A stretch of DNA of 64,000 nt from Phocaeicola sartorii JCM 17136 = DSM 21941 (GTDB taxonomy: Bacteria; Bacteroidota; Bacteroidia; Bacteroidales; Bacteroidaceae): positions 91,750-155,749 of the forward strand of contig NZ_BAKM01000006.1 in NCBI RefSeq assembly GCF_000614185.1. The letters run 5' to 3'. The position numbers and the translations under genes are program-made. Positions 1 to 9,904 of this stretch are shown in pieces (positions within the stretch are counted from its first letter, which is position 1; each line of letters begins with the position of its first letter). The notes beneath the pieces were generated by a model. The model was not told the origin of the DNA. It ran no database searches and worked only from the letters and a program-made list of their open reading frames with translations.

Positions 1-1846
1 GCTAATCCTTCCAAAAATCAATATAAATATAAACTGGATGGATTTGAAAAAGACTGGACTGAGACAAATTCGGCTCCTCGCGTGACCTATACTAACCTTC
101 CTTCCGGAAATTATACATTTCGTGTCAGTGCTTCCAATGGTGACGGAGTATGGAACGAAAACGCGATTGTTTTTCCTATTAGGGTTCTTCCTCCTTGGTG
201 GGCGTCTACTTGGTTCTTCATTTTGTATGTTTGTATGGGAATAGGTCTGTTGGCCTGTTTGTATTATCGTATGAATAAAAAGCAACGTGAGAAATTAATG
301 ATGATGGCAGTAGAGAAGGACAAGGAAATCTATCAAAGTAAAATAGAGTTTTTTACGCACATGATACATGAGATAAGAACTCCCCTTACCTTGATTTTGG
401 CTCCTCTTGAAAATGTGATGAGGTCTACAGGAAGCATCGGAGAGGCTATGCCCCAGCTTTTAGTCATTGAGCGCAATGGAAAGCGGTTGCTGAATTTGGT
501 GAATCAGCTGATGGATTTCCGCAAAGTAGAGTCGGGGGATGAATGTTACTTTGGTGGATGTTGACATAAAAGCGATTCTGGCAGCTGTTTGCCAGCGTTT
601 CTCTCTTTCGGCGGAACTGAAGAATATCAAAATTGTACTTACAATGCCGGATGCGGCTTGTTATGCTAAAGTAGATCCGGAGGCGTTTACAAAAATTGTG
701 AGCAATTTGCTTACAAATGCATTAAAATTCACGGTTTCCCATATTTGGATTGATTTGATTCCCACAGAGGAAAACAAATTGGAATTGAGGATCAAAGATA
801 ATGGTCAAGGAATAGCCGTAGAGGAGCAAGAGAAGATTTTTACTCCTTTTTATCAGATACACGAGAACAGACCCAGTGATAATATAGGGACAGGTGTAGG
901 ATTACTGTTGGTGAAAAAACTGGTGAGCCTGATGCATGGTGAACTAAAATTGGAAAGTGAATCAGGTCTTGGAGCTACATTTATTATATGGTTCGATCGA
1001 AGTGAACAGGGTGAAACTTTACAAGATGAGGCCACACCGGCTGTCATGTTGCCTCAGGTACCTATTGATGTGACCGAACAGAAGCCCTATCACATTCTTC
1101 TCGTAGATGATAATCAGGATTTATTGGCTTATTTACGAATGCTTTTGGCTCCCGGGTATCAGATTACTTGTGCTTCGAATGGTAAGGAAGCGCTTGATTT
1201 ATTAAGTGAACTGATGCCGGATTTGGTTATCAGTGATGTGATGATGCCTGTAATGGATGGTATGGAACTTTGTCGGAAAATAAAACAGAACTTCCGGACA
1301 AGTCATTTACCGATTATTTTGCTTACTGCAAAGGTGGAAACAAGGGATTATGTGGAAGGATTGGAGAATGGAGCAGACCTCTATGTGGCAAAACCATTTT
1401 CCTCAGATATTATAAAAGCACAGATACATAGTTTGCTGTCTAATAGAGAGCGAATGAAAGGAAGTTTCAAGACCGAACCGATGCTTCCTTCCGTTTCTGT
1501 TGCCAGCTCGCGGATTGATAAAGAGTTTTTGGAAAAAGTGACCGGTATTATCGAAGGCAGAATGACCGATTCGGATTTTTCAGTGGATGTGTTGGCACAA
1601 GAAATTGGGATTTCCCGTACCGGATTGTTCACAAAGCTAAAAGCGGTGTCGGGTATGACTCCGAATGATTTTATTCGTGTTATCCGATTGAAGAAAGCAG
1701 CGGTATTACTTTCTCAAGGCGATGTACAGGTTAGTGAGGCCTGTTTTCAGGTTGGTTTTTCATCTCCATCTTATTTCGCGAAATGTTTTCAGGCACAGTT
1801 CGGCGTTGCTCCTACGGAATTTAAGCGTATGAAAACTGTTAATTGA
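1..1846 (+). CDS. Hybrid two-component system regulator (HTCS), 5' end cut off, one-base frameshift
   Basis: This is the C-terminal part of a one-protein sensor and transcription regulator. The frame is open from base 1. It encodes the end of a Y_Y_Y periplasmic domain, one membrane span (near bases 200-275), a HisKA domain with the phospho-acceptor HEIRTPLT, a HATPase with NLLTNALKF, a receiver with LLVDDN and DVMMPVMDG, and an AraC-type helix-turn-helix at the C terminus. HTCS proteins usually sense oligosaccharides in the periplasm and switch on nearby polysaccharide-utilisation genes. The target here is not visible and may lie left of the window. The frame shifts at a run of five G (534-538). 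Dropping one G gives KVESGMNVTL and joins the halves perfectly. A sequencing insertion is likelier than true inactivation. Confidence 0.9.
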
Positions 1847-1913
1847 TGTAGAACTTTGTTCTTTACGGATTTTCTTCCTATCTTGTGGCCCTCAATAAAT
1901 AAGATAAGAATAG

Positions 1914-2987
1914 ATGAAACAGCTATCCGCTTTCTTTCTGTTATGCTTTTGTCTTTCGCTATCGGCGCAGGATCAGATCTCTTTGTTGTTTGTCGGTGAT
2001 TTGATGCAGCATCAGGCTCAGATTGATGCGGCCAGGCAAGGAGACGGGTATCATTACGATGATTGTTTCCGCCATGTGAAGGACGAAATCAGCCGGGCGG
2101 ATGTGTCTGTAGGAAACTTGGAGGTGACATTGGGCGGAAAGCCTTATAGAGGGTATCCGGTGTTCAGTGCTCCGGACGAGTATCTTTACGCGATAAAGGA
2201 TGCCGGATTTGACGTGCTGCTGACTGCTAACAATCATTGCCTGGACAAAAGGAAGACAGGGCTGGAACGCACCATCCGGATGCTGGATTCTTTGAAAATA
2301 CCCCATGCCGGAACGTATAGCAATCCGGAGGAACGCCGTAAGAACTATCCGTTAGTGATAGAGAAAAATGGTTTTAGAGTTGTATTGTTGAACTATACTT
2401 ATGGCACGAATGGTTTTAAGCCTGATGCTCCGAACGTGGTGAATTACATTGACCGGGAGCAGATAAAGAAAGATATTCTGGCGGCGCGCAGGAAATTCCC
2501 CGATGTCATTATAGCCTGTATGCACTGGGGGGTGGAATATCGTTCCTTTCCCGAACGGTCGGAGCGTGAACTGGCTGACTGGTTGATCGGGCAAGGAGTA
2601 GATCATGTAATAGGTTCGCATCCGCATGTGCTCCAGCCGATGGAAATTGTAAAGGACTCCCGAACTCCTGCCCGGCACGTTGTTGTTTATTCATTGGGTA
2701 ATTTTATATCGAACATGTCGAAAGAAAAAACGGATGGAGGGGCTATGGTAAAATTGAAACTGCAACGGATTTTTCGAATAACCCGTCTGGTAGATTGTGA
2801 ATATGCCTTGGTTTGGACTTCAAGACCGGTTTTAAGTAAAAAAAAGAACTTTGAATTATATCCTGCTACTTTTATAAATAAATCCATTCATAATGAGGAG
2901 TTTAACGTGATGAAACGTTTCTTGAAGGGAGCTGGAGAACTATTGGAAAAATCGAATGAAGGCATAAAAGAGTATTTTTTTGAATAA
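1914..2987 (+). CDS. CapA-family metallophosphoesterase-like protein (poly-gamma-glutamate capsule type)
   Basis: The protein has 357 residues with an N-terminal signal peptide ending near LSLSAQ, so it is exported. The CapA/PgsA fold is shown in order by VGDLMQH (residues 27-33), GNLEVTL, LTANNHCLD, a CMHWGVEY block and GSHPHVLQP. These residues form the metal site of the calcineurin-like CapA family. In Bacillus, CapA acts in poly-gamma-glutamate synthesis or export. No capB/capC partners are present here, so the substrate is unknown. The gene stands alone between the HTCS and tRNA-His, with no clear promoter in the 67-base gap. Confidence 0.85.
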   Translation: MKQLSAFFLLCFCLSLSAQDQISLLFVGDLMQHQAQIDAARQGDGYHYDDCFRHVKDEISRADVSVGNLEVTLGGKPYRGYPVFSAPDEYLYAIKDAGFDVLLTANNHCLDKRKTGLERTIRMLDSLKIPHAGTYSNPEERRKNYPLVIEKNGFRVVLLNYTYGTNGFKPDAPNVVNYIDREQIKKDILAARRKFPDVIIACMHWGVEYRSFPERSERELADWLIGQGVDHVIGSHPHVLQPMEIVKDSRTPARHVVVYSLGNFISNMSKEKTDGGAMVKLKLQRIFRITRLVDCEYALVWTSRPVLSKKKNFELYPATFINKSIHNEEFNVMKRFLKGAGELLEKSNEGIKEYFFE

Positions 2988-3002
2988 TTTTTCCCCGAAA
3001 TG

Positions 3003-3033
3003 TTTGCAGATATAAAAAAAAGCCGTATCTTTG
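3003..3033 (+). promoter_or_regulatory. Bacteroides-type promoter of tRNA-His
   Basis: TTTG at 3003-3006 and TATCTTTG at 3026-3033 are separated by 19 bases. This matches the Bacteroides primary sigma consensus (TTTG, 19-21 bases, TAnnTTTG). The tRNA begins 29 bases downstream. Confidence 0.8.
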
Positions 3034-3061
3034 CATCGCTTTCGAAAGGAAAGCCTAACAT

Positions 3062-3136
3062 GGTGACTATAGTTCAGTCGGTTAGAGCGTCAGATTGTGG
3101 TTCTGAATGTCGTGGGTTCGAATCCCACTAGTCACC
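3062..3136 (+). tRNA. tRNA-His (anticodon GTG)
   Basis: A full cloverleaf can be drawn: acceptor GTGACTA (3063-3069) with TAGTCAC (3129-3135), anticodon stem TCAGA/TCTGA around loop TTGTGGT, and T arm GTGGG/CCCAC. The anticodon is GTG. G3062 (position -1) can pair with the discriminator C3136, which is the diagnostic extra pair of histidine tRNAs. CCA is not encoded. Confidence 0.97.
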
Positions 3137-3147
3137 CTACCCCTATG

Positions 3148-3190
3148 AAAGGTTCTGTAAATCTAATGATTTATAGGACCTTTTTTTATT
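3148..3190 (+). terminator. Rho-independent terminator after tRNA-His
   Basis: A 15-bp stem (3148-3162 with 3169-3183, two G-T pairs) closes a six-base loop and is followed by a T tract starting at 3181. It separates the tRNA from the sigma factor gene. Confidence 0.88.
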
Positions 3191-3215
3191 TTCTGTACCT
3201 GTTTGTGCAATTGTC

Positions 3216-3782
3216 ATGACGATAAATTTAAACGATAATGGCGAAAGAGATAAATATATCTTGGAGTTGTTCCGGACATCTCCTAAGGAGGCTTTTCGTT
3301 TATTATTTGATACTTATCACATGAAATTGTGCATATATGCAGTGCAACTGACCGACTCTTTTGAAATGGCGGAAGATATAGTGCAGGATTTTTTCATCTA
3401 TTTCTGGGAGAAGAAATATTATTTGAAAATAAATCAAAATCTTCGTTATTATCTTTATTTGTCTGTGCGGAATGCGGCCGTCAATGCTTTGCAGAAAAAT
3501 AACATGTTGTCTATGGAGGAACTCTCGGGCATTGATATGACTATTCCGGAGGAATCTATAGATGAAGAGGAGCAAGAGGAGCAAAATAAGTTATTATTGG
3601 AAAAACTACAGAAATTATCTCATCAGGAACTACAAGTGGTGAGAGCTGTCATTATGGAAAATAAGAAATATAAAGAGGCGGCTGAGGAACTCCATATATC
3701 TGTGAATACTTTAAAGACTCATCTGGCGAGAGCGTTGAAGAAACTAAGAGAAGGATACAATTTGTACGCGCTGTTTTATTAA
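3216..3782 (+). CDS. ECF-type RNA polymerase sigma factor
   Basis: The 188-residue protein has sigma region 2 (residues about 25-95, with FEMAEDIVQDFFIYFWEK) and region 4 at the C terminus, where SVNTLKTHLARALKKLRE is the DNA-reading helix-turn-helix. It is followed after 71 bases by a FecR anti-sigma factor and then an STN-containing SusC. This is the standard trans-envelope surface-signalling layout. The expected role is to transcribe the downstream SusC/SusD operon when the anti-sigma is released. The start is ATG 3216. Confidence 0.93.
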   Translation: MTINLNDNGERDKYILELFRTSPKEAFRLLFDTYHMKLCIYAVQLTDSFEMAEDIVQDFFIYFWEKKYYLKINQNLRYYLYLSVRNAAVNALQKNNMLSMEELSGIDMTIPEESIDEEEQEEQNKLLLEKLQKLSHQELQVVRAVIMENKKYKEAAEELHISVNTLKTHLARALKKLREGYNLYALFY

Positions 3783-3853
3783 AATTAAAATTCTTTTCCT
3801 TTTTTGTCACCCGTTTATTAAAAATGGCTCTCTTTCATTAAACGAAAGTGATA

Positions 3854-4933
3854 ATGGATAAAGAGAATCAAAAAAAGAATAAAAAGTATTTTGAATATTA
3901 TATAGTGCAGCGAAAGGAAGAATTTCGTTGCCGATATGATCACGAACGGTCGTGGGAAGCCTTGCAATGCAAGCTTCAAAAGAGAAGAAAACGCCGGATC
4001 GGCCTGTATTGTGTAACAGCGTCGGCAGCCCTTTTTATTCTGGTTTTAGGAATTAGTCATATATTCTCTCTTCACAATAACACACAAAACAAAGATGCCG
4101 TAGTGGCTGCTGTAGTTTCATTTCCGGAAACAGGCAGCCGCAAGGCTATTCTTACTTTGGAGAATGGAGAAAAAGTGGACTTGTCGGTTAAAAAAGGTAC
4201 GATTTCTAATGAAAGTTCTACGATCATTAATAATAATTCCAATCAATTATTGACTTATAAAAAAGTGGAAGAGGTTTCTTCAACTCCTCAGATGAATACA
4301 TTGGCTGTCCCTAGAGGTGGGGAATATCAGTTGATTTTATCGGACGGAACAAGGATATGGATGAATGCTGAGAGTTTTTTGCGTTATCCTGCTTCTTTCG
4401 TTGGGGAGAAAAGAGAAGTGTTTCTGGAAGGGGAAGCTTTTTTTGAAGTGGCAAAAGATACTGAGCATCCCTTTGTCGTTCATACAAACAGACATTCAGT
4501 GGAGGTGCTGGGTACAAGTTTTAATATTTCTGCTTATCCTGACTATAAGGTATATACAACTCTTGAAGAAGGGCGCGTTAAAGTCAGTACGGCTAAGGCA
4601 TCGGTCGTGTTAAATCCAGATCAACAAGCAGTTATTGAGCCGGATAATGATGATATAGTGACACGTGATGTGCCTGCTTACCTGTTTACTTCCTGGGCGA
4701 AGGGGAATTACGAATTTCGTAATACGTCTTTGGCTGAGATTGTCGCCCAGCTGTCACGGTGGTATAATGTGGATATCTATTTTAAAAATGAATCTTTAAA
4801 AAATAAGAGATTTGCAGGTATCATTTTCAGGGAGGAAGAACTGAGCTTTGCCATTGAAGTGATAGAAAGAGTCTCTAATGTGCATTTTACCCGTGATGGG
4901 GAAACTATTTACATTGAAGATAAGCACGAATAA
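3854..4933 (+). CDS. FecR-family anti-sigma factor
   Basis: This inner-membrane anti-sigma factor should pair with the ECF sigma factor just upstream. It has a basic cytoplasmic N-terminus (about 50 residues), one membrane span around residues 50-72, a FecR domain beginning near VPRGGEYQLILSDGTRIW and running through GEAFFEVAKD and FVVHT, and a C-terminal DUF4974-like domain ending in GETIYIEDK. I prefer ATG 3854 to the GTG six bases earlier. The periplasmic part would receive the signal from the STN domain of the following SusC. The CTTTC/GAAAG inverted repeat just before the start could be regulatory, but that is unproven. Confidence 0.92.
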   Translation: MDKENQKKNKKYFEYYIVQRKEEFRCRYDHERSWEALQCKLQKRRKRRIGLYCVTASAALFILVLGISHIFSLHNNTQNKDAVVAAVVSFPETGSRKAILTLENGEKVDLSVKKGTISNESSTIINNNSNQLLTYKKVEEVSSTPQMNTLAVPRGGEYQLILSDGTRIWMNAESFLRYPASFVGEKREVFLEGEAFFEVAKDTEHPFVVHTNRHSVEVLGTSFNISAYPDYKVYTTLEEGRVKVSTAKASVVLNPDQQAVIEPDNDDIVTRDVPAYLFTSWAKGNYEFRNTSLAEIVAQLSRWYNVDIYFKNESLKNKRFAGIIFREEELSFAIEVIERVSNVHFTRDGETIYIEDKHE

Positions 4934-5033
4934 GAAAGCAGCATGATAGGAGAGAATTGACTTTTTTAATAATAAATCAACAAACAATTATGAGTACAAA
5001 ACTTTTGAGCGAAACTATTTGTCGCAAAGGCTC

Positions 5034-8000
5034 ATGGTGAAATGCTTTGTTGCATTGATCGTATTCTTTTGTTCGGTGGGTGATGCGTTTGCCCAGGCTG
5101 ATACTAAAGTGACTGTCAATGTGAACAGTGTTTTAATCAGAACTGCCTTGGATCAACTGCAAAGGGAGGCAAAGATCCATTTTGTTTATGATGAAGAGAA
5201 TATTGATTCAGGAAAACGGGTGAGTTTATCTTATACTCAAACCCCTCTGAACGTGGTTCTGGATGATTTTTGTAAACAGACCTCGTTGCGGTATGAAGTA
5301 AAAAGAAACTTGATTCTTATTTTACCAGCAAAAGCGGAGAAAAAGACCGGAAAGCATGAACCTTTTTATATGACGGGCGTGGTTACGGATGAAACCGGAG
5401 AAAGTATCATTGGAGCTACCATAATGATTGGAGGTACAAGCCAGGGTACGGTGACCGATATAGACGGCCGGTATAGCTTGCAGGTTACTCCCGGCGATTT
5501 GGTGTCATTTACTTTTGTCGGAATGGCGGATAAAGTAGTCAAGGCGCAAGCTGGCAAGAAAGTGGTGAATGTGAAGATGGAGACAAATGCCACTGCATTG
5601 GCGGATGTTGTAGTAACTGGTTATCAGACGTTGTCTAAAGAACGTGCGACAGGTTCTTATTCTGTCATTTCAGAAAAAAGTACGAAGGGTAAACTGGAAA
5701 CAGATGTGTTGTCACGTATTGAAGGTCTGGTAGCGGGTATCAATAAAACTTCCAGTAACAGCAGTGATGTCGTTATTCGTGGTATTACTACTTATATGGG
5801 AAATACAAAGCCACTGTATGTAGTTGATGGTATGCCTTATGAAGGTGATTTGGCATCCATAAATCCTACTGATGTGCAAAATATAACCGTATTGAAGGAC
5901 GCTGCTGCAAGTTCTATTTATGGTGCCCGTGCTGCTAATGGAGTAATTGTTATTACAACCAAGCGCGGACAGGAAGGTAAAACTAAAGTGAGCTATAATG
6001 GTAGTGTCAAGTTGTCACCGAAGCCGGATTTTGATTATTTGAACTTGATGAGTAGTTCTGAATTGGTGGATATGCAGATTGAGGGATTTGATTATTATCA
6101 TACGGCTTATGAGAATCTGAATAAACGTCGGGCTGTAAATCAGGTAGTTGATTTGTTATATCAGCATGAACAAGGTCAGCTGACGGATGGTCAATTGGCA
6201 GATGCTTTGTTGCCTTATCGCACCAATGATAACCGTAAACAAATAGAAGATGAATTTGCGCGTGTAGGTATTGTTCATCAGCATAATTTGGCTGTTTCTG
6301 GTGGTTCTAATAAAAATCGGTATATGGCTACTATTAATTATATGGGTGATTATGGTAATCAAAAGTACCAAAGTAAAGATCGTATTGGCTTTAGCTTAAA
6401 AGATGATGTGGATTTCTTTAATTGGCTATCGGCTGATTTCGGGGTGACAGGAAGCTTTTATCGTTCAAAAGGTGATAATGGAGCAGGCAGTTATAGCAGT
6501 TTGATGAGCAGTTATCCTAGTTATTATATGTTGAGAGACTTACAAGGTAATCCACTAAGTTTCCAACGTACTAAATCAGATTATGAATTGCAACGTTTGC
6601 AAAGTATAGGTTTGATGGATGAAACATATAGCCCGATAACGAACCGTGCAGAAGAAAGTTATCATAATAATTCTAATTATTATCGTTTGCATGCAGGGTT
6701 GAAATTTAAAATAATAGAAGGTCTTAATCTTGATTTGAAATATCAGACTGAAGGAACGTATGATAAAAATCGGACTTTGTATAGTAATATGTCATATACA
6801 GTACGTAATATGATAAATGATGCAGCTCAATATGATGCGGCAACAGGAAGTCTTACACTGAATGTTCCTAAGGGTGGCCAGTTGGGTGAGAGCCGTTACG
6901 AATCTTATTCATATACAATGCGTGCTCAAGTGAACTTTAATCGTGCATTTGGAAAACATGCTATATCAGCGTTGGGCGGTGCTGAACGTCGGTTGGTGCG
7001 TCGTACCGGTGCGAAGAATTATTATATGGGATATGATGATAATAGTCTGGGAGTAAAACCTATAAATCCGTTGGTTATGTCTCCTATTAATGGAACTGAG
7101 GCTTTGCTGGGATCATTTAATTGGGTTTATGGTGAATATAATTCATTGACTCATACGGAAGATCGATATGTTTCTTTCTATGCTAATGGTTCATATACAT
7201 TTGACGAACGTTATTCACTGACAGGAAGTATTCGTATTGATCAATCTAACTTGTTTGGTACTGATCCTAAGTATCAGTATCGTCCGTTATGGTCTGTTGG
7301 TGGTGGTTGGCAAATTGCTAACGAGGCTTTTATGGAAGATTGTACGTGGCTGAATCGTTTGAATTTGCGTATTACTTATGGTGTGGGCGGTAATGTACCT
7401 AAGGATGCAGGACCGTATATGACTGTGGTTGACAGCGGATATAATGATTGGGTAGGAGATTTTGGCTCGTACATAAAGAATCCGCCTAACTCTCAGCTTC
7501 GTTGGGAAAAAACGGCTTCTACCAATATAGGGCTTGATTTTTCTGTATTCAATTCTCGTTTAGGTGGTAGCATTGATTATTATTATAAGAAAACGACGGA
7601 CTTGTTAGGAAATCGTAATGCGGATCCGACTTTGGGCTGGGCAAGTTTATTGCAAAATTATGGTTCGATGTTCAATAGAGGCGTGGAATTGTCGTTACAG
7701 AGTGTAAATATTCAAAATAAGAATTTTACTTGGGGCACTAATTTAATGTTCAGTTATAATAAAAATGAACTGACCAATTTGGAAGGTACAAGAGAAACTG
7801 TTTTTTATTATAGTGCATATAATGTAGCTGCAGTGGGATATCCTATAAATAGTGTATTCAGCTATCGTTATGCGGGACTTGATCCGGAAAATGGAAATGT
7901 GCTGGTCTATAATAAGGAAGGAGAAAAAGTTTCAAAAATAAGTTCTATTGATGATATGGTATATTCTGGTACTCGTACTCCCAAATATACAGCGTCATTG

Positions 8001-8483
8001 AAAAATTTCTTCTCTTATCGTGATTTTGATTTTTCATTCATGTTTGTATATTATGGCGGTCATGTATTGCGCGATGTCGTAGCTGGATATATGAGTGGTG
8101 CACCGAGCGCAAATCTTACTCGTAAGGCTTTAAATCATTGGAGGAAGCCGGGGGATGAAAATATTCCGGGAGTGGCTCCGTCTTTCAATAGGAATATTTA
8201 TTATACAGACGCTCAGGCATGGTATTCGGCAGATACGCATGTAAAGAAAGCAGACTATATCAAATTGAGAGATATTTCATTGAGTTACAATTTGCCGAAG
8301 AATTGGTTGAGGAAATATTTTATAGAGTCGGCTGCTGTGACTTGTCAAATCAGTAATGCGTGGTGGTGGGCTGCTAATGGAGATATTGATCCGGAAGCAT
8401 ATACTACATCTGGGTATGGATGGGGATCCTTGACTCTTCCGAATCCTACTACTTATACAATTGGTTTGTCTCTTAATTTTTAA
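5034..8483 (+). CDS. SusC/RagA-family TonB-dependent outer-membrane receptor with STN domain
   Basis: This large outer-membrane transporter (about 1149 residues) imports a ligand captured by the partner SusD, with energy from TonB. In order it has a signal peptide (ends near GDAFAQA), an STN signalling domain (about 30-95), a carboxypeptidase-D-like domain (GVVTDETGESIIGATI), the plug (PLYVVDGMPYEG through SSIYGARAANGVIVITTKRG), and a beta-barrel ending in the aromatic YTIGLSLNF. The STN domain fits control by the sigma/FecR pair upstream. The frame is open back to about 4950 without an ATG. TTG 5019 is possible, but ATG 5034 gives the best signal peptide. The ligand is not predictable from sequence. 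Confidence 0.95.
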   Translation: MVKCFVALIVFFCSVGDAFAQADTKVTVNVNSVLIRTALDQLQREAKIHFVYDEENIDSGKRVSLSYTQTPLNVVLDDFCKQTSLRYEVKRNLILILPAKAEKKTGKHEPFYMTGVVTDETGESIIGATIMIGGTSQGTVTDIDGRYSLQVTPGDLVSFTFVGMADKVVKAQAGKKVVNVKMETNATALADVVVTGYQTLSKERATGSYSVISEKSTKGKLETDVLSRIEGLVAGINKTSSNSSDVVIRGITTYMGNTKPLYVVDGMPYEGDLASINPTDVQNITVLKDAAASSIYGARAANGVIVITTKRGQEGKTKVSYNGSVKLSPKPDFDYLNLMSSSELVDMQIEGFDYYHTAYENLNKRRAVNQVVDLLYQHEQGQLTDGQLADALLPYRTNDNRKQIEDEFARVGIVHQHNLAVSGGSNKNRYMATINYMGDYGNQKYQSKDRIGFSLKDDVDFFNWLSADFGVTGSFYRSKGDNGAGSYSSLMSSYPSYYMLRDLQGNPLSFQRTKSDYELQRLQSIGLMDETYSPITNRAEESYHNNSNYYRLHAGLKFKIIEGLNLDLKYQTEGTYDKNRTLYSNMSYTVRNMINDAAQYDAATGSLTLNVPKGGQLGESRYESYSYTMRAQVNFNRAFGKHAISALGGAERRLVRRTGAKNYYMGYDDNSLGVKPINPLVMSPINGTEALLGSFNWVYGEYNSLTHTEDRYVSFYANGSYTFDERYSLTGSIRIDQSNLFGTDPKYQYRPLWSVGGGWQIANEAFMEDCTWLNRLNLRITYGVGGNVPKDAGPYMTVVDSGYNDWVGDFGSYIKNPPNSQLRWEKTASTNIGLDFSVFNSRLGGSIDYYYKKTTDLLGNRNADPTLGWASLLQNYGSMFNRGVELSLQSVNIQNKNFTWGTNLMFSYNKNELTNLEGTRETVFYYSAYNVAAVGYPINSVFSYRYAGLDPENGNVLVYNKEGEKVSKISSIDDMVYSGTRTPKYTASLKNFFSYRDFDFSFMFVYYGGHVLRDVVAGYMSGAPSANLTRKALNHWRKPGDENIPGVAPSFNRNIYYTDAQAWYSADTHVKKADYIKLRDISLSYNLPKNWLRKYFIESAAVTCQISNAWWWAANGDIDPEAYTTSGYGWGSLTLPNPTTYTIGLSLNF

Positions 8484-8501
8484 ATGATTAAATAGATAAA
8501 T

Positions 8502-9893
8502 ATGAAATTATATAAATTTTTACTTTGTGCATGCCTGGCGTTGTCTGTAATGTCATGTGATGATTATTTGGATATACAGCCCAAAGGGATTGTAATTCCG
8601 GAAAAGAGTGAAGACTATGAACGTTTATTGAACTATGCTCAATTGCTGAAAGCTTCAGAGTCATATCCTAATTTTATGACAGATGATGTTTTTATGCCTT
8701 ATGATGATGATATGACAGGAGGATTTATTTCTCTAGGGTTGCCGGATCAGCATTTATATGCGTTTAATAGTGAAATCTTTGGAGAGGGAGAAAGTGACGG
8801 TCTTTGGGAATATTCCTATAATCGTATTTACTATTACAATGTAGTTATTGATGATATAATGGGGGCTACTCAAGATACTGAAGAACATAAAAAGCAATTG
8901 AGGGCTGAAGCTTTGGTTGGACGTGCTTTTGAATATTTGACTTTGGTCAATGCTTACGCCAATCATTACGATCCGTCGACTGCCGCTACAGATCCTGGAG
9001 TTCCATTGATGCTGGATAAGAATATCAATAAAACAAATCTGCAGCGTGCCACAGTGCAGGAAGTGTATGATCAAATTAAGGCAGATTTGGATGAGGCTGC
9101 TCCTAATTTACCGGAAAAACCTGTGTTGAATGCCTATCGTGCATCTAAGCCGGTGGGCTACGGGATGTTGGCACGTATGTATCTTTATATGGGAGATTAC
9201 AAAAAAGCGTTGGAGAATGCGGTAATCTCATTACAGAATAATTCAACTTTGATGAGTCTTTTCCCTTATAAAGTAGTGGATCGTGATAAATACATTGGTA
9301 GAATTGACGTTCCGGATGGAGATGAGAATCCGGAAAATATTTATATTCGTTTGGCTCCATGGACTTTTGGATTCAGTGCTACTGCGTATGCATCTGAAGA
9401 ATTGGCGTCTTTGTACGATCAGGAAAAGGACCAGCGTTACCTGTTGTATTTTACGAAATATTTAGGTGGAATAGATTTGGATTATCCTCTTTGGGCTCCT
9501 TATATTTATGCAAATATGGCTATGTCTACTCCGGAAATGTATTTGATAGCAGCCGAGTGTGAAGCCCGTATAGGTAGTAAAGACAAGGCTATGGAATATA
9601 TTAATACCTTGCGCGATAACCGTATTATTGATAATGTACCTTTGGTTGCGAGTGATAACAAGGATGCATTGGTAAAAGTGCTGGAGGAGAGAAGACGGGA
9701 GATGCCTATGCTGGGTTGCACCCGCTTGATTGACTTGAAACGTTTGAATCGTGAGCCTGAATTTGCAAAGACTATTGTGCATGAGGTGAATGGTGTGGAA
9801 TATAAATTGGAGCCTAACAGCCCTAAATATATTCTGCCTATTCCGCCTACAGTGCTTCGTTTTAATCCTGATATGGTTCCTAATATAAGATAA
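8502..9893 (+). CDS. SusD/RagB-family surface lipoprotein
   Basis: The 463-residue protein has a lipoprotein signal peptide with lipobox VMSC (Cys19) followed by DDYLDIQPKG, typical of SusD N-termini. Helical TPR-like segments follow, and the C terminus reads YILPIPPTVLRFNPDM, matching the SusD end motif. SusD proteins form the lid over the SusC barrel and bind the ligand outside the cell. The gene starts 18 bases after susC, so the two are co-transcribed and very likely form one complex. Confidence 0.94.
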   Translation: MKLYKFLLCACLALSVMSCDDYLDIQPKGIVIPEKSEDYERLLNYAQLLKASESYPNFMTDDVFMPYDDDMTGGFISLGLPDQHLYAFNSEIFGEGESDGLWEYSYNRIYYYNVVIDDIMGATQDTEEHKKQLRAEALVGRAFEYLTLVNAYANHYDPSTAATDPGVPLMLDKNINKTNLQRATVQEVYDQIKADLDEAAPNLPEKPVLNAYRASKPVGYGMLARMYLYMGDYKKALENAVISLQNNSTLMSLFPYKVVDRDKYIGRIDVPDGDENPENIYIRLAPWTFGFSATAYASEELASLYDQEKDQRYLLYFTKYLGGIDLDYPLWAPYIYANMAMSTPEMYLIAAECEARIGSKDKAMEYINTLRDNRIIDNVPLVASDNKDALVKVLEERRREMPMLGCTRLIDLKRLNREPEFAKTIVHEVNGVEYKLEPNSPKYILPIPPTVLRFNPDMVPNIR

Positions 9894-9904
9894 AAGATAT
9901 TTTA

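Noticed and set aside
534..538. Phase-variable G tract switching the regulator
   Set aside because: Five G is short for slipped-strand switching, and the window has many other one-base indels.
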